Source: Embleya sp051903075 (GTDB lineage Bacteria; Actinomycetota; Actinomycetes; Streptomycetales; Streptomycetaceae). From it: 64,000 bases of DNA. Within the stretch, counting starts at the first letter, position 1. Each line of letters begins with the position of its first letter. Made by a program: the position numbers and the translations under genes. This document shows, in pieces, positions 1-9,457 of this stretch. The notes beneath the pieces are model-generated. The model saw only the letters and a list, made by a program, of their open reading frames with translations, had not been told where the DNA came from and did not search any database. The stretch lies in NCBI RefSeq assembly GCF_051903075.1, contig NZ_CP182422.1, positions 930,001 to 994,000 on the forward strand, in the 5' to 3' direction.

Positions 1-1986
1 GCCGATGCGGTTGGGTGCTGCCCAGGCGGTCAGGTCGTCGGCGATGCTCCGGACGCTCTCGCGATCGCCGCGGGCGGCGGCGACCATCGCGCGGTCGTAC
101 CGCAGGCAGCCGCCGAGCAGTCGGTAGTGGTGCCGGGTCGTGACGGCGAGTCCCTCTTCGGTCAACTGTTGCACGCCGTTCCAGTCGCCGTTCAGCACGC
201 CGTCGAACCCCAGGAGTACGAGCGCCTTGATCGCCGCCGCGACCGCACCACCCGCGCGGCCGTGCTCGACCACCCGCCACAGCGCGTCGCGGCAGCCGGG
301 GATCCGGTCCACGTACAGCGCCGCTATGCCCAGACGTGCCGTGTGGGCGTGGTCGGTCTGCTCGCCGATGCCGGCTATCGCCTCGTCGAGTGGCGGGAGC
401 AACGGCCCCGCCCGTCGTGTGGGTTCGAGGAAGGTACCGCCGAGTAGGCTCAGGATGCGCGGGGGCTCGACGCCGAGCCGGTCGAGGGCCGCCCGGTAGT
501 CGTCCGTCAATTCGGCGCGGGATCCGAAGGCGCAGTTCGCCTGGAGGACGTAGACGATCTCGGTCAGCTGGGTGTCCCAGGTTCCGATCGGCCGGTCGAC
601 GCCGCGCAGCGCGCCCAGCAGCAGCCGGTGGATGGTGTCGGTATCGCCACCGCTGTTGAGCATGTACGCGGCGGCGGCGACGGCGGTCGCGACCGTGTGG
701 CCCTGTCCGCCGCGTTCGGCGACGAGCGCCCGCGGGTCGGTGAGGTCTCCGGTGACGTCGGCACCGAGGTAGGTCGCGAACATGGCGCGGCGGTGATGGT
801 CGTCGGGTTCCGGGCTCAGCTCGGCCGCACGCAGCAACAGGGCGATGGCGCCGATCGGATCGCCGCGCCCCTTCGTCTTCTGCGCGGCCTGTTCGAGGAG
901 TTGCGCGATCTTCTCGTCCGGCGCCGACGTCGCCTCCGCGAGATGTCGTGCGCGCCGCTCGGAGTCGGCCGGGTGTCGTTCGGCCAAACGTCGATGTGCC
1001 CGGCGTCGTTCGTCCTCGGTCGACAGCCCGACGACGGCGGAGCGGGTGAGCGGATGCCGGAAGCGGATGTCCCGGGTGACCGGGTCGACGCGGATCAGCC
1101 GGGCACGCTCGGCGGGTTGGAGCTCGCCGACGGACGTCGCCGGGAACGGCGCGCCGGTTCCGTCGAGCGCGGCCAGGAGCAACCGGGCGCGGGTCTCGGC
1201 GGGAAGCCCCTCGATGCGCCGCGCGAACGTCGACCGCAGGCGTCGGCCGACCGGTGTGCGGTCGTGCGGAGCTTCGGTGGCGATCGGGCCCAGGGGTGCC
1301 GGGAGTTCGATCAGTGCCAAGGGGTTGCCCTGCGCTTCGGTGATCACCTGCCGGGCGGCGCGTGGCGGCAGCTTCGGGAATGCCTCGGTGAGGAGTGTCG
1401 CGGCGTCGTCGTCGCCGAGCGGTCCGATGGCGATCTCCGCGAGCCCGGCGTCCTCGAACACGCCGCCCTCACCGGTCCGGACGACGCCGAGCAGGCCGAT
1501 CCGCGAGCCGCCCAGGCGCCGCGCGAGGATGCCGAACAGGGTGGCGCTCGCGCGGTCGAGCCATTGCAGGTCGTCCACCACCACCAGCACGGAGTCCGGG
1601 CCGGCGGCTTCGGACAGCAGGGCGAGCAGCGCGTTCGTCAGCGTGAGCCGCCTCGGCGCGAGACCTTCGGCAAGGCCCACGGCCACCTCGATCGCGCGTC
1701 TGGCGTCGGGTGGCAGCACGGCCAGTTCGGCGACCAGCGGAGCGACCAACTGGTGCAGGCCGGCGAAGCTCACCTCCGCCTCGAACTCGACGCCGGACCC
1801 GCGCAACACACGCGTACCGAGCGTCGCGGCGTGCGCGGCCGCGGCGTCGACGACCGACGTCTTGCCCACACCCGCCTCGCCGACGACGAGCAGGGCACCG
1901 CCGTCGCTCGCCGCGGCGTCGACGAAGTCGTACAACACGCCGAGTTCACGCGCACGCCCCACGAGCCGTCCGCCCCACACCCACAT
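1..1986 (-). CDS. Large LuxR-family ATP-binding regulator, 3' end outside window
   Basis: The gene reads leftward from an ATG at 1986 and stays open for 662 codons to base 1, so its C-terminus is missing. The N-terminus carries a P-loop NTPase: Walker A GEAGVGKTS at residues 36-44 and Walker B ending VVDDLQWLD at about 133-144. The remainder is Ala/Leu/Arg-rich and helical, as in the TPR-like middle of these proteins. Family knowledge: large LAL-type regulators of about 900 residues end in a LuxR helix-turn-helix, which here would lie left of the window. The divergent neighbour is a hydrolase gene at 2216, a plausible target. A broken relative of the same family lies at 6222. The family call is solid; the regulated genes are unknown. 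Confidence 0.85.
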   Translation of the reverse strand, partial: MWVWGGRLVGRARELGVLYDFVDAAASDGGALLVVGEAGVGKTSVVDAAAAHAATLGTRVLRGSGVEFEAEVSFAGLHQLVAPLVAELAVLPPDARRAIEVAVGLAEGLAPRRLTLTNALLALLSEAAGPDSVLVVVDDLQWLDRASATLFGILARRLGGSRIGLLGVVRTGEGGVFEDAGLAEIAIGPLGDDDAATLLTEAFPKLPPRAARQVITEAQGNPLALIELPAPLGPIATEAPHDRTPVGRRLRSTFARRIEGLPAETRARLLLAALDGTGAPFPATSVGELQPAERARLIRVDPVTRDIRFRHPLTRSAVVGLSTEDERRRAHRRLAERHPADSERRARHLAEATSAPDEKIAQLLEQAAQKTKGRGDPIGAIALLLRAAELSPEPDDHHRRAMFATYLGADVTGDLTDPRALVAERGGQGHTVATAVAAAAYMLNSGGDTDTIHRLLLGALRGVDRPIGTWDTQLTEIVYVLQANCAFGSRAELTDDYRAALDRLGVEPPRILSLLGGTFLEPTRRAGPLLPPLDEAIAGIGEQTDHAHTARLGIAALYVDRIPGCRDALWRVVEHGRAGGAVAAAIKALVLLGFDGVLNGDWNGVQQLTEEGLAVTTRHHYRLLGGCLRYDRAMVAAARGDRESVRSIADDLTAWAAPNRIG

Positions 1987-2215
1987 CAAACCCGGCACGC
2001 CGAGACTCTACTGAGCGGCGCGGTGCGTGGACACCGGTTCCCCGCCGGCGCCCACGTCGCCGACACCGCCGAACCCGGGCGCCGCCCCGTCCCGCCCGAC
2101 CTGCGGCGGAATCTCGGTGGAAACTACGTCATTTGACGGGCGCGGCCCGATCCGTGGCGTTCCTACAGTGCTCGCCGAGGGCCCTATCCAGGCCCCGGGC
2201 ACCGTGGAGGAAACG

Positions 2216-2907
2216 ATGAGTGACAACACGCCGCGCGCGAGTGTGGTGCTCGTGCACGGAGGGGGTTCGTGGACGGATCCGGATGGCAGGGGGTATACGA
2301 GGCGCTCAAGGCCGACGGCTACGACGTGGCCGTCGTGCAGAACCCCACCATCTCGCTGGACGACGACGTGGCCGCGACCCGCCGCGTGATCGACGCGCGG
2401 CCGGGGCCGGTGATCCTGGTCGGCCACTCCTACGGCGGCGTGGTGATCACCGAGGCCGGCAACCACGAGAAGGTGACGGCGCTCGTCTACATCGCCGCCT
2501 TCGCCCCCGACAAGAGCGAGTCGGTGAACACCCTGATCGCCGACCCGCCGCCCGGCGCCTCCGTCCCGCCGATCCTGCCGCCCGTCGACGGATACCTGCT
2601 CCTGGACCGGGACCGGTTCGCCGCGGCGTTCGCCGGGGATCTGCCCCTCGCGCAGGCGGAGTTCATGGCCGACTCGCAGGCGCCCTGGGGAGTGGACGCG
2701 GCCGGCGGCGCGGTGTCCCGGCCCGCGTGGCGCACCAAGCCCTCGTGGTATCTCGTCGCCACCGACGACCACATGATCCCCCCGCCCGCCCAGCACGCCA
2801 TGGCCGAACGCATCGGCGCCCACGCCGTGGAGGTCCCCGGCAGCCACGCCGTGTACGTCTCGCAGCCGGCCGCCGTCGCCGACCTGATCAAGCGGGCCGC
2901 CGGCTGA
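2216..2907 (+). pseudogene. Alpha/beta hydrolase, frameshifted in a G run
   Basis: A good ribosome site (GGAGGAA) precedes the ATG at 2216, and the first codons give MSDNTPRASVVLVHGG, the usual start of an esterase-like alpha/beta hydrolase. At about 2259-2266 the frame is lost in a run of five Gs. The rest of the protein (GSGWQGVYEAL, GHSYGGVVI with the nucleophile Ser, a GSHAVYVS histidine region) continues two bases out of phase to the stop at 2907. Removing two bases, or adding one, restores HGGFVDGSGW, matching HGGFADASNW in the paralogue just downstream. A start at 2269 would lack the oxyanion HGG motif. Either a true pseudogene or phase-variable gene, or an indel error. Confidence 0.8.
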
Positions 2908-3011
2908 GCCGCGCCCCGTCCGCATCCCCCGAGAGCCCGCCGACCACCCGCCGGGGCGCCCGGCGGGTGTCGAGCGCCCCGGAACGTTCCATCACCGTCG
3001 GAGGAGAACAC

Positions 3012-3860
3012 ATGAAGTCCTCGCGCAAGAACCGAAGAATCGCACTTGCCGCGGCCGCGGTGACCCTGGCCGGCGCCGCGACCTTCGCCGGCCTCGCCCC
3101 GACGGCCTCGGCCGCGGACGACGAGCGCCACGGCGATCACGCTCCCAAGCCGACCGTCGTCCTCGTACACGGCGGCTTCGCCGACGCGTCCAACTGGAAC
3201 GGCGTCATATCCCGGCTCCAGAAGAACGGGTATCCCGTCATCGCCCCGGCCAACCCGCTGCGCGGCATCCCCACCGACGCCACCTACATCGCGAGCGTGC
3301 TCCGCTCGATCCGGGGCCCGATCGTCCTCGTCGGCCACTCCTACGGCGGCGCCGTCATCACCAACGCCGCCGCAGGCAACCCGAACGTCAAGGCGCTGGT
3401 CTACGTCGCGGCCTTCATGCCCGACCAGGGCGAAACCCTCGGCGAGTTGATCACCCGCCACCCCGGCAGCGAGATCCAGCCCGCGCTGAACCTGGTGCCC
3501 TACACCAACGCCGACGGCACCACCGGGACCGACCAGTACATCCGCGCCGACCGATTCCACGACGTATTCGCCGCCGACGTCCCGCGCAAGGAGACCCGAC
3601 TCATGGCCGCCGGGCAACGCCCGTTCGCCGTCTCCGCGTTCACCGACAGGACCGGGCCCGCCGCGTGGCGCACCATCCCGTCCTACGGCGTGGTCGCCGG
3701 AGCCGACAAGGCCATCCCACCGGCCGTCGAACGCTGGGAGTACCAGCGCGCGAACGCCCGACGCGTCGTCGAGGTCCCCGGCGCCTCCCACGTCGTGATG
3801 ATCAGCCACCCGGACACCGTGGAACGCCTCATCGAACAAGCCGCGACCGACACACGCTGA
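3012..3860 (+). CDS. Secreted alpha/beta hydrolase
   Basis: 282 residues from an ATG behind GGAGGAG. An N-terminal signal peptide is visible: basic KNRR, a hydrophobic Ala/Leu stretch, then ASA before the mature part at about residue 35. The mature enzyme has HGGFAD (oxyanion hole), GHSYGGAVI (nucleophile elbow), GADKAIPP near the acid position and GASHVVM with the catalytic His. It belongs to the group often annotated as esterase/salicylate-esterase-like hydrolases; the substrate cannot be read. It is a paralogue of the frameshifted gene 105 bases upstream, with the same order of motifs but with an export signal added. The gap between the two is short, so co-transcription is likely. Confidence 0.88.
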   Translation: MKSSRKNRRIALAAAAVTLAGAATFAGLAPTASAADDERHGDHAPKPTVVLVHGGFADASNWNGVISRLQKNGYPVIAPANPLRGIPTDATYIASVLRSIRGPIVLVGHSYGGAVITNAAAGNPNVKALVYVAAFMPDQGETLGELITRHPGSEIQPALNLVPYTNADGTTGTDQYIRADRFHDVFAADVPRKETRLMAAGQRPFAVSAFTDRTGPAAWRTIPSYGVVAGADKAIPPAVERWEYQRANARRVVEVPGASHVVMISHPDTVERLIEQAATDTR

Positions 3861-3975
3861 CACGCTCGCGGCATGCGTCCGGGCCCGCGCACCCGGACGC
3901 GTGACGGTCGCGGGCCGGCGCGGGTCGCCCGCACGGACGACGACGGGGTTGTGCGCCGTCGGGCGATACCGCGTT

Positions 3976-4923
3976 TCAGGTCGATGGGGTCTGTGCGGGG
4001 AAGACCACGCGCAGTTGTTGCACCTTGCGATTCCGGCGGGTCATCAGCCAGACGAGTGTCGGTGGACAGGGGTCGATCTTCTCCGGCGGATTGGTGACGT
4101 CCATCTCCCAGATGGTGATGTCGCGACCGGCGACCACGTGGCGCAGGTGTTGGCGTACACCGATACCCATCATGCGCTGGAGGACCGGGACGGGGTGCAC
4201 GTGCTCGCCCGGTCGGCCGAGCCGGCCCACCATCGCGGATTCCGCCGGCCAGAACTCGGCGATCTCGCGGGGCAGCGGGGTGCCCTGTTCGGACGCCGCC
4301 AGGGTCGCGACCGCCTCGTGTCCGCTCTCCTCCGTCAGGGCGGACGCGTCGCCGTGGGCCTGTTCGGCGGTCGCGAGCAGGACGCCGGCCATCTTCTCGC
4401 GGGCCTGACCGAGCCGGCTGCGAACCGTACCTACCGGCACGTCGCAGGCGTCGGCGATATCCCGGTAGGAGCTGATGCCGCTGAAGTGCCGCAACATCAG
4501 CACGAGTCGCAGTTTGGGCGGCAGTTGCTCGACCGCGCCCCAGATCCAGTCGCGCATGGCGTGTCGTTCGATGACCCGCTCGGGGTGCGACGTTTCGTCG
4601 TCGCGCAGGAGCAGGTGTTCCAGGCCATCCAGGCCGGGAGTCTCCCGGTCGGATCGAAGGCGCATGCGGGCGTGATTGCGCACGACGGCACGCAACCACG
4701 CCCCCGCCGCGGCGGGTTCGCGAACATCGCCGATCCGCCGCAGGGCGGTCAGTGCGGCGTCCTGGACGGCGTCGTCCGCGGCGGGGCCGTACCCGAGCAC
4801 GCCGATCGCCACCGCGCGCATCGTCGCCTGGTGCCGGGCCAGGAGCAGGCCGAGGGCGCCGGTCTCACCCGCCTGCGCCCGGCGGGTGAGTGCCTCGTCG
4901 GTGGGCGAGGTCGTGGGCATCAT
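3976..4923 (-). CDS. ECF sigma factor with SnoaL-like C-terminal extension
   Basis: 315 residues from the ATG at 4923, chosen because GGAGG lies eight bases upstream; an in-frame start 10 codons earlier has no such site. Sigma region 2 is seen as DDAVQDAALTALRRIGDV and region 4 as LPPKLRLVLMLRHFSGISS followed by DIADACDVPVGTVRSRL, the -35-recognising helix-turn-helix. About 130 extra C-terminal residues contain WEMDVTNPPEK and resemble the SnoaL/NTF2-like tail of ECF41-type factors, which in that family modulates activity in cis without a separate anti-sigma factor. No anti-sigma gene is adjacent. It is divergent from the hydrolase gene at 5329; a perfect palindrome lies between them. Confidence 0.85.
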   Translation of the reverse strand: MMPTTSPTDEALTRRAQAGETGALGLLLARHQATMRAVAIGVLGYGPAADDAVQDAALTALRRIGDVREPAAAGAWLRAVVRNHARMRLRSDRETPGLDGLEHLLLRDDETSHPERVIERHAMRDWIWGAVEQLPPKLRLVLMLRHFSGISSYRDIADACDVPVGTVRSRLGQAREKMAGVLLATAEQAHGDASALTEESGHEAVATLAASEQGTPLPREIAEFWPAESAMVGRLGRPGEHVHPVPVLQRMMGIGVRQHLRHVVAGRDITIWEMDVTNPPEKIDPCPPTLVWLMTRRNRKVQQLRVVFPAQTPST

Positions 4924-5017
4924 GTCTGCGCCTCCGTGGCGACGGATCACCAACCGTGTGCGGTCGCGAAAACGGTCCCGCGACGCGGATGTGGGCCATG
5001 CATATCAAGGCCGGGGA

Positions 5018-5062
5018 GTCGATACCAGTGATCCCGTGGGCCAGGGGATCACTGGTATCGAC
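5018..5062. repeat. Perfect 18-bp inverted repeat between divergent genes
   Basis: Left arm 5018-5035 begins GTCGATACCAGTGATCCC; the right arm 5045-5062 is its exact reverse complement, with nine bases between. It sits in the 405-base gap between the ECF sigma gene (starts 4923, minus) and the hydrolase gene (starts 5329, plus). There is no T tract and both genes point away from it, so it does not look like a simple terminator. Operator, RNA hairpin in one leader, or a miniature element are the options. Nothing else clear is visible in the gap. Confidence 0.7.
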
Positions 5063-5328
5063 GCCACAGCCGGTACGAGGAGCGCCACCCCGGCCGAGCG
5101 CGGGTGGCGCGCCCTCGGTGTGTCCCGAGCGCGCCGATGCGGTCCGCGTCGACCCCGTCGCGGGTGGTCGGGAACAAGACCGCGGCCGACCCGCGCACGG
5201 CCCGGATCGCGGAAGAGCGCGAGTCGTCGGCCACGATGTGACCCAGGTCATACGCTGTGATTCGAACTTCCGCTCCTCCAGCGCATCCTGTCGGTAAGTC
5301 CATTCCACCGTCACGATCGGGAGCACCT

Positions 5329-6222
5329 GTGATCTCATCCGCCACCGGCCCCTTGTCCGAAGGCGTCCACACCCTCGAGGTGGAGGGCATCGTCCTTCGC
5401 TACCACGTCCACGGCACGGGACCGGTGTGCGTGGCGCATCCCGGCGGACCGGGGATCGTGTGGGAGTACCTGCGCGCATCGGCGCTGGAGGAGTTCTTGA
5501 CCGTGGTGTACGTCGAGCCGGTCGGCACGGGGGGCTCGGGCCGACTGCCCACCCATCCGCACGGCTACACCCGCGCCCTGTACAGCCGGCACCTGGCCGC
5601 GCTGATCGACCACCTGGCCGTGCCGCGCGTACACCTGCTCGGTCACTCGCACGGCGGGTTCGTCGCCCAGTTCCACGCCCTGCGCCGGCCCGAACGGCTC
5701 GCGGGAATCGTGCTGTTCGAGAGCGCGCCGGTGACCGGCCCCGAGCACGTGGAGGAGGCGATGCGCGCGGTCGGGGAGTTCGCGGCGAGGAACGCCGAGC
5801 GGCCCGAACTGCCAGCGGTAATGGCGGCGTTCGCCTCGGCCGCGGAGATCGAAGACGACGCGTCCATGGTGGCCGCCGCCCGGGGTGTGGTGCCGGCCTA
5901 CGTGGCGGACTACTGGTCGGACATGCCGCGCTGGGACGCCCTGCGCGCGTCCCTGCGGGCCGGTTACATCTCGGGGCTGGACGCGTCCGGCGAACCGGAC
6001 GTCGTCGACGACCGCGCGGCGCTGGGGACGCTGACCGTACCGGCGCTGGTCGTCGTCGGACGCCACGACGTCGTCTGCGGGGTGCGCTGGGCGGAGGAAC
6101 TGCACACGCTGATTCCCCGGTCGCGCCTGGTGATCCTGGATCACAGCGGGCACTTCGGCCATCTGGAGGAACCCGAGCGATTCGCGGCCGAGGTGGCCGC
6201 GTTCGTGACGAAGGAGCGTTGA
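5329..6222 (+). CDS. Alpha/beta hydrolase, proline-iminopeptidase-like
   Basis: 297 residues from the GTG at 5329, which has GGGAG six bases upstream; a start at 5257 in the same frame has no ribosome site. Motifs: HPGGPG (oxyanion hole), VEPVGTGGSG, GHSHGGFVAQ (nucleophile Ser), VVVGRHDVVC (acid) and DHSGHFGHLEEP (catalytic His). This pattern is typical of the AB hydrolase 1 / prolyl-iminopeptidase-like group. The stop TGA overlaps the ATG of the downstream LuxR gene (TGATG), so the two were translationally coupled; the hydrolase may be the partner enzyme of that regulator. Substrate unknown. Confidence 0.87.
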   Translation: MISSATGPLSEGVHTLEVEGIVLRYHVHGTGPVCVAHPGGPGIVWEYLRASALEEFLTVVYVEPVGTGGSGRLPTHPHGYTRALYSRHLAALIDHLAVPRVHLLGHSHGGFVAQFHALRRPERLAGIVLFESAPVTGPEHVEEAMRAVGEFAARNAERPELPAVMAAFASAAEIEDDASMVAAARGVVPAYVADYWSDMPRWDALRASLRAGYISGLDASGEPDVVDDRAALGTLTVPALVVVGRHDVVCGVRWAEELHTLIPRSRLVILDHSGHFGHLEEPERFAAEVAAFVTKER

Positions 6223-8363
6223 TGCGCGGGCGATCGGGAACCCCCGGACCACGCGACGGACATCGCGGCGGGATCGGGTCCGGTTGCGGCCCGGACGCCC
6301 GACGATCGGCTGATCGGGCGCGACACGGATCCGGCCCGGATCGACCGCGCCCTGGCCGGCGGCGTGCGGGGCGGCCCACTCGTGCTGCTCGGGGATCCCG
6401 GCGTCGGCAAGACCGCGCTGCCGGCCGCCGCCGCGACGCGGGCCGAACGGCGTGGCGTGCGCGTCGTCGCGACCGCCGGGGTCGAGTACGAGGCGCGGGT
6501 GAGCTACGGCGGTCTGGGCCGACTCGTCGAGGCCGCTACCGCCGCCCCCGCGTCCCCGGCCGTCGCCGGCGCCCTCGCGGTGGCGCTGGGCCGGGAGGAC
6601 GGTCCGGGCCCGAGCACGAAGGCGTGGCCGCGGCCGTTCTGGCGGTGATCCGCCGGCCGTCGGGCCAAGGCCCGACGCTGCTGGTCGTGGACGACGTGCA
6701 GTGGCTGGACCCGGCCGGCGCCACGGTCATGAGTGCGGTCGCCCGCCGGATCGCCGAGGGCGGCGCCCGGATGCTCTGCGCCGGCAGACCGGACGCGGGC
6801 GGCTTCTTCGACCACGGCGGCCTGCCCGTGCACGACGTGGCTCCGCTCGGCAATGCCGCGTCCGAGGAGTTGCTGGTGCGCCGCTTCCCGGCCCTGGCGC
6901 CCCGGGTCCGGCGGCGCCTGATGGCCGAGTCCCAGGGAAACCCGCCGGCCCTGCTGGAGCTCCCGGTCGCGCTCACCGGGCCGCAACCGCGTCCGAAGCA
7001 CTGCCCGAGCGCCTTCCGCTCAGCCGGAGGCTCCAGGCGGCGTTCGCCTCGCGCGTCACCGGGCTGCCCGCACCCACCCGCCACCTGCTCCTGCTGGCCG
7101 CCCTGGACGGTACCGGCGACCTCCACGCGCTGCGACGTGCCGCGGCCCGACGCCGCCTTGGCACGATTCCCCGTCGTACCCGACGTATTGACGACGACGC
7201 GCAGTGCATTCGCCGACCCGGCGCGTACGGGCCCGACCGAATTGGCCGGGTTGGACGCGGCCGTCGCGAGGCTGGCATACGAGTCCGACCCGGTGCACAT
7301 CGTCCGCGTCGCCATCGCGGGTGCGTACGTGGACCGTCTCGGCGGGTGTACGGAAGCCCTCCACCGCGTCGTGGCCGCCGGCCGTCGCGGCGAGAACATC
7401 CCACCGGCCATCGACGCCCTGTTCCTGCTCGGCAACCACGCCTGGATGACCGGGCAGTGGGCCGACCTGCGTGAGGTGTGCCTCGAAGGCCTGGACCTGT
7501 GCGACCAGTACCACTACCCCATGCTCGCCTGCCCGGGAAACTTCCTCCTGGCCTGCGTCGCCGCGGCCTGCGGGGACGACGCCTCGGTACGCGGGCTCAC
7601 CGATCGGCTGGAGCAGCGGGCCGGCCCCCGACGCGCCGACGCGGTACGCACGTACGCCGCCCACACCAGGGCCCTGGCAGCGCTGGGCCGGGGCGACTTC
7701 GAGGAGGCGTACCGGCAGGCGACCCTCGTCGCCCTGTCCGGAACGCTCCCGAAATTCGTCCCACACGCGTTGTGGACGGTCATGGACCTGGTGGAGGCCG
7801 CCGTGCGCACCGGCCGCCGCGACCGAGCACTCGACCACGTCGCGGCGGCCCGGGACGCCACCCTCGACGCCGTGTCGCCACGCCTGCGCATGATCCTGCT
7901 CGCCGCCGCGGCCCTGGCCGCCGACGACATCCGACATCCCGGATTCGACGACACCCTCGCCGTCGAGGGAGCCGGCCGATGGCCCTTCGACCTGGCCCGC
8001 ATCCACCTCTACCACGGCGAACGGCTCCGGCGTGGCCACGCCGCCAAGCAGGCACGCCGGCATCTCGGCACCGCGGCCGACACCTTCCGACGACTCGGCG
8101 CCCACCCGTGGGCCCGACGCGCGAACCACGAACTGCGCGGGTGCGGCAGTTCGGTCCCCCGCACCGAGGCGGCCCTACTGACGCCACAGCAGCGGGAGAT
8201 CGTACGTCTGGCCGCGGTCGGGCTGTCCAACAAGCAGATCGCGGAACGGTTGTTCTTGTCTCCGCGTACTGTCTCCACCCATCTCTACCAGGCGTTCCCC
8301 AAACTCGGCGTCACCTCCCGCGCCGGCCTCCGCGACGCCCTGGGCGGCCCCCACCACCCATGA
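6222..8363 (+). pseudogene. Decayed LuxR-family ATP-binding regulator
   Basis: Fragments of one protein lie in different frames. Segment 1 (about 6300-6600) has LIGRDTDPAR and Walker A GDPGVGKTAL. After a shift near 6600 the second frame gives VVDDVQWLD and on to LLELPVALTG. After a shift near 6990 a third frame gives LPERLPLSRRLQAAFASR to ALRRAAARRR. Near 7150 it returns to the second frame, which runs to 8363 with a clear C-terminal HTH (LTPQQREIVRLAAVGLSNKQ, then FLSPRTVSTHLYQ). Some 200 residues expected between the ATPase and the TPR part seem absent, so there is an internal deletion too. One unbroken frame of 978 codons covers the region but is not the protein. Three or more lesions argue for a real pseudogene. 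Confidence 0.8.
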
Positions 8364-8667
8364 CATGCGCCGCAGAGACGTCGTGGGTGCGCGCGACGTC
8401 CCCTGCTCATCCGACAGACCCCGGGGCAGCACGGCGGCCCCGGAGCCACGCCTTGACTGTCGCCGGCGGCCGATGGTGACGCCGGCCTTCCGCGAACCGA
8501 GGCGGTGCGGCTGCGTCGGGCGATCGTTTATTTCCCCCTCGACCCGCCCCGGGAGGACCCGCACACCGGTTCTCCCGGCCGCGCCGGGGTTCGTTGCTGC
8601 CGGGGATCGTGGCGATGAAGTCTCCGTCGGCATCACGTGGGCGGCGTCGAGGTCGCCGTGCGAGCCG

Positions 8668-8694
8668 ACCTTGACCTTGTCGCAGCGTCATGGT
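8668..8694 (+). promoter_or_regulatory. Likely MerR-type operator and promoter
   Basis: ACCTTGAC (8668-8675) and GTCATGGT (8687-8694) form a near-perfect dyad (7 of 8) with an 11-base centre, just upstream of the MerR start at 8708. This matches the usual MerR autoregulatory layout in which the operator lies within the promoter spacer. The rest of the 344-base gap from 8364 shows no gene. Confidence 0.55.
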
Positions 8695-8707
8695 TTTCAC
8701 TGGTGTC

Positions 8708-9457
8708 ATGCGAATCGGCGAACTCGCCGCGCTCGTCGGGATCACTCCGCGAGCCGTGCGGCACTATCACCATCTCGGGCTGCTGCCCGAGCCCGCACGG
8801 CGCGCCAACGGGTATCGCGAGTACGGCCTTCGGGAGGCCGTACTGCTCGCACGGATCCGGCGGCTGACCGAGCTCGGACTCGGGCTCGACGAAGTGCGGG
8901 ACGTCATCACGGACGACGCCGGCCGGGAGCTGGTGGAGGTCCTGGAGGAGCTGGACGACGACCTCGCACGACAGGAGACGATCATCCTGGAGCGGCGGTC
9001 CCGGCTCGCCTCGCTCCTGGCCCAGGCCCGAGCCGGCCGGCTCCCCGCCGAGGGGCCGTTGTCACCGGAGCTCACCGCCCTGCTGGCCGATCTCGGCGAA
9101 GTGCCCGACTCGCCGATGGCGGCGAAGGACCGGGAACACCTCGTCCTGTTCGACGTCGCCCTCCCGGATGAGAAGCGGATCCGACTGATGGCGATGCTGG
9201 ACGGGATGCGGGAGCAGGCCGCGGAGGTGTACCGCCTGCTGGACGCCCTCACCGACGCGCCCCCGGACGATCCGCGCGTACCGCCGGCGGCAGCGTCACT
9301 GGCCGCCCTGCTGTCCGACGAGGTGGCGACGCTCGGCACCGACGACCACGCCGACGCCGTGGCGGACGCGTTCTTCGCGGATCTCGCACCGGCCCAGGCA
9401 GCAGTCATCCGAGGCGCGCTCGCACTCGTGAGGCAACGACGACAGGGACACCCATGA
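8708..9457 (+). CDS. MerR-family transcriptional regulator
   Basis: 249 residues from the ATG at 8708, chosen because MRIGELAALVGITPRAVRHY is the canonical MerR N-terminus; an in-frame start six codons earlier adds nothing. The winged HTH covers about residues 1-70 (HHLGLLPEPARRANGYREY), followed by a coiled-coil region rich in Leu/Glu and a C-terminal domain of about 120 residues without an obvious ligand signature. No cluster of cysteines suggests metal sensing. Its stop overlaps the next start by four bases (ATGA), so the two genes form an operon. The dyad at 8668 suggests autoregulation. Confidence 0.88.
   Translation: MRIGELAALVGITPRAVRHYHHLGLLPEPARRANGYREYGLREAVLLARIRRLTELGLGLDEVRDVITDDAGRELVEVLEELDDDLARQETIILERRSRLASLLAQARAGRLPAEGPLSPELTALLADLGEVPDSPMAAKDREHLVLFDVALPDEKRIRLMAMLDGMREQAAEVYRLLDALTDAPPDDPRVPPAAASLAALLSDEVATLGTDDHADAVADAFFADLAPAQAAVIRGALALVRQRRQGHP

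Noticed and set aside
628..2136. Long plus-strand frame of 502 codons
   Set aside because: It is the shadow of the minus-strand LuxR/ATPase gene, which has Walker A and B motifs in the opposite frame; the plus-strand text has no domain and odd composition.
5427..8363. Single 978-codon plus-strand frame
   Set aside because: The first 300 codons overlap the hydrolase gene out of frame; only the later parts match a LuxR regulator, and conserved segments fall in other frames, so it is not one protein.
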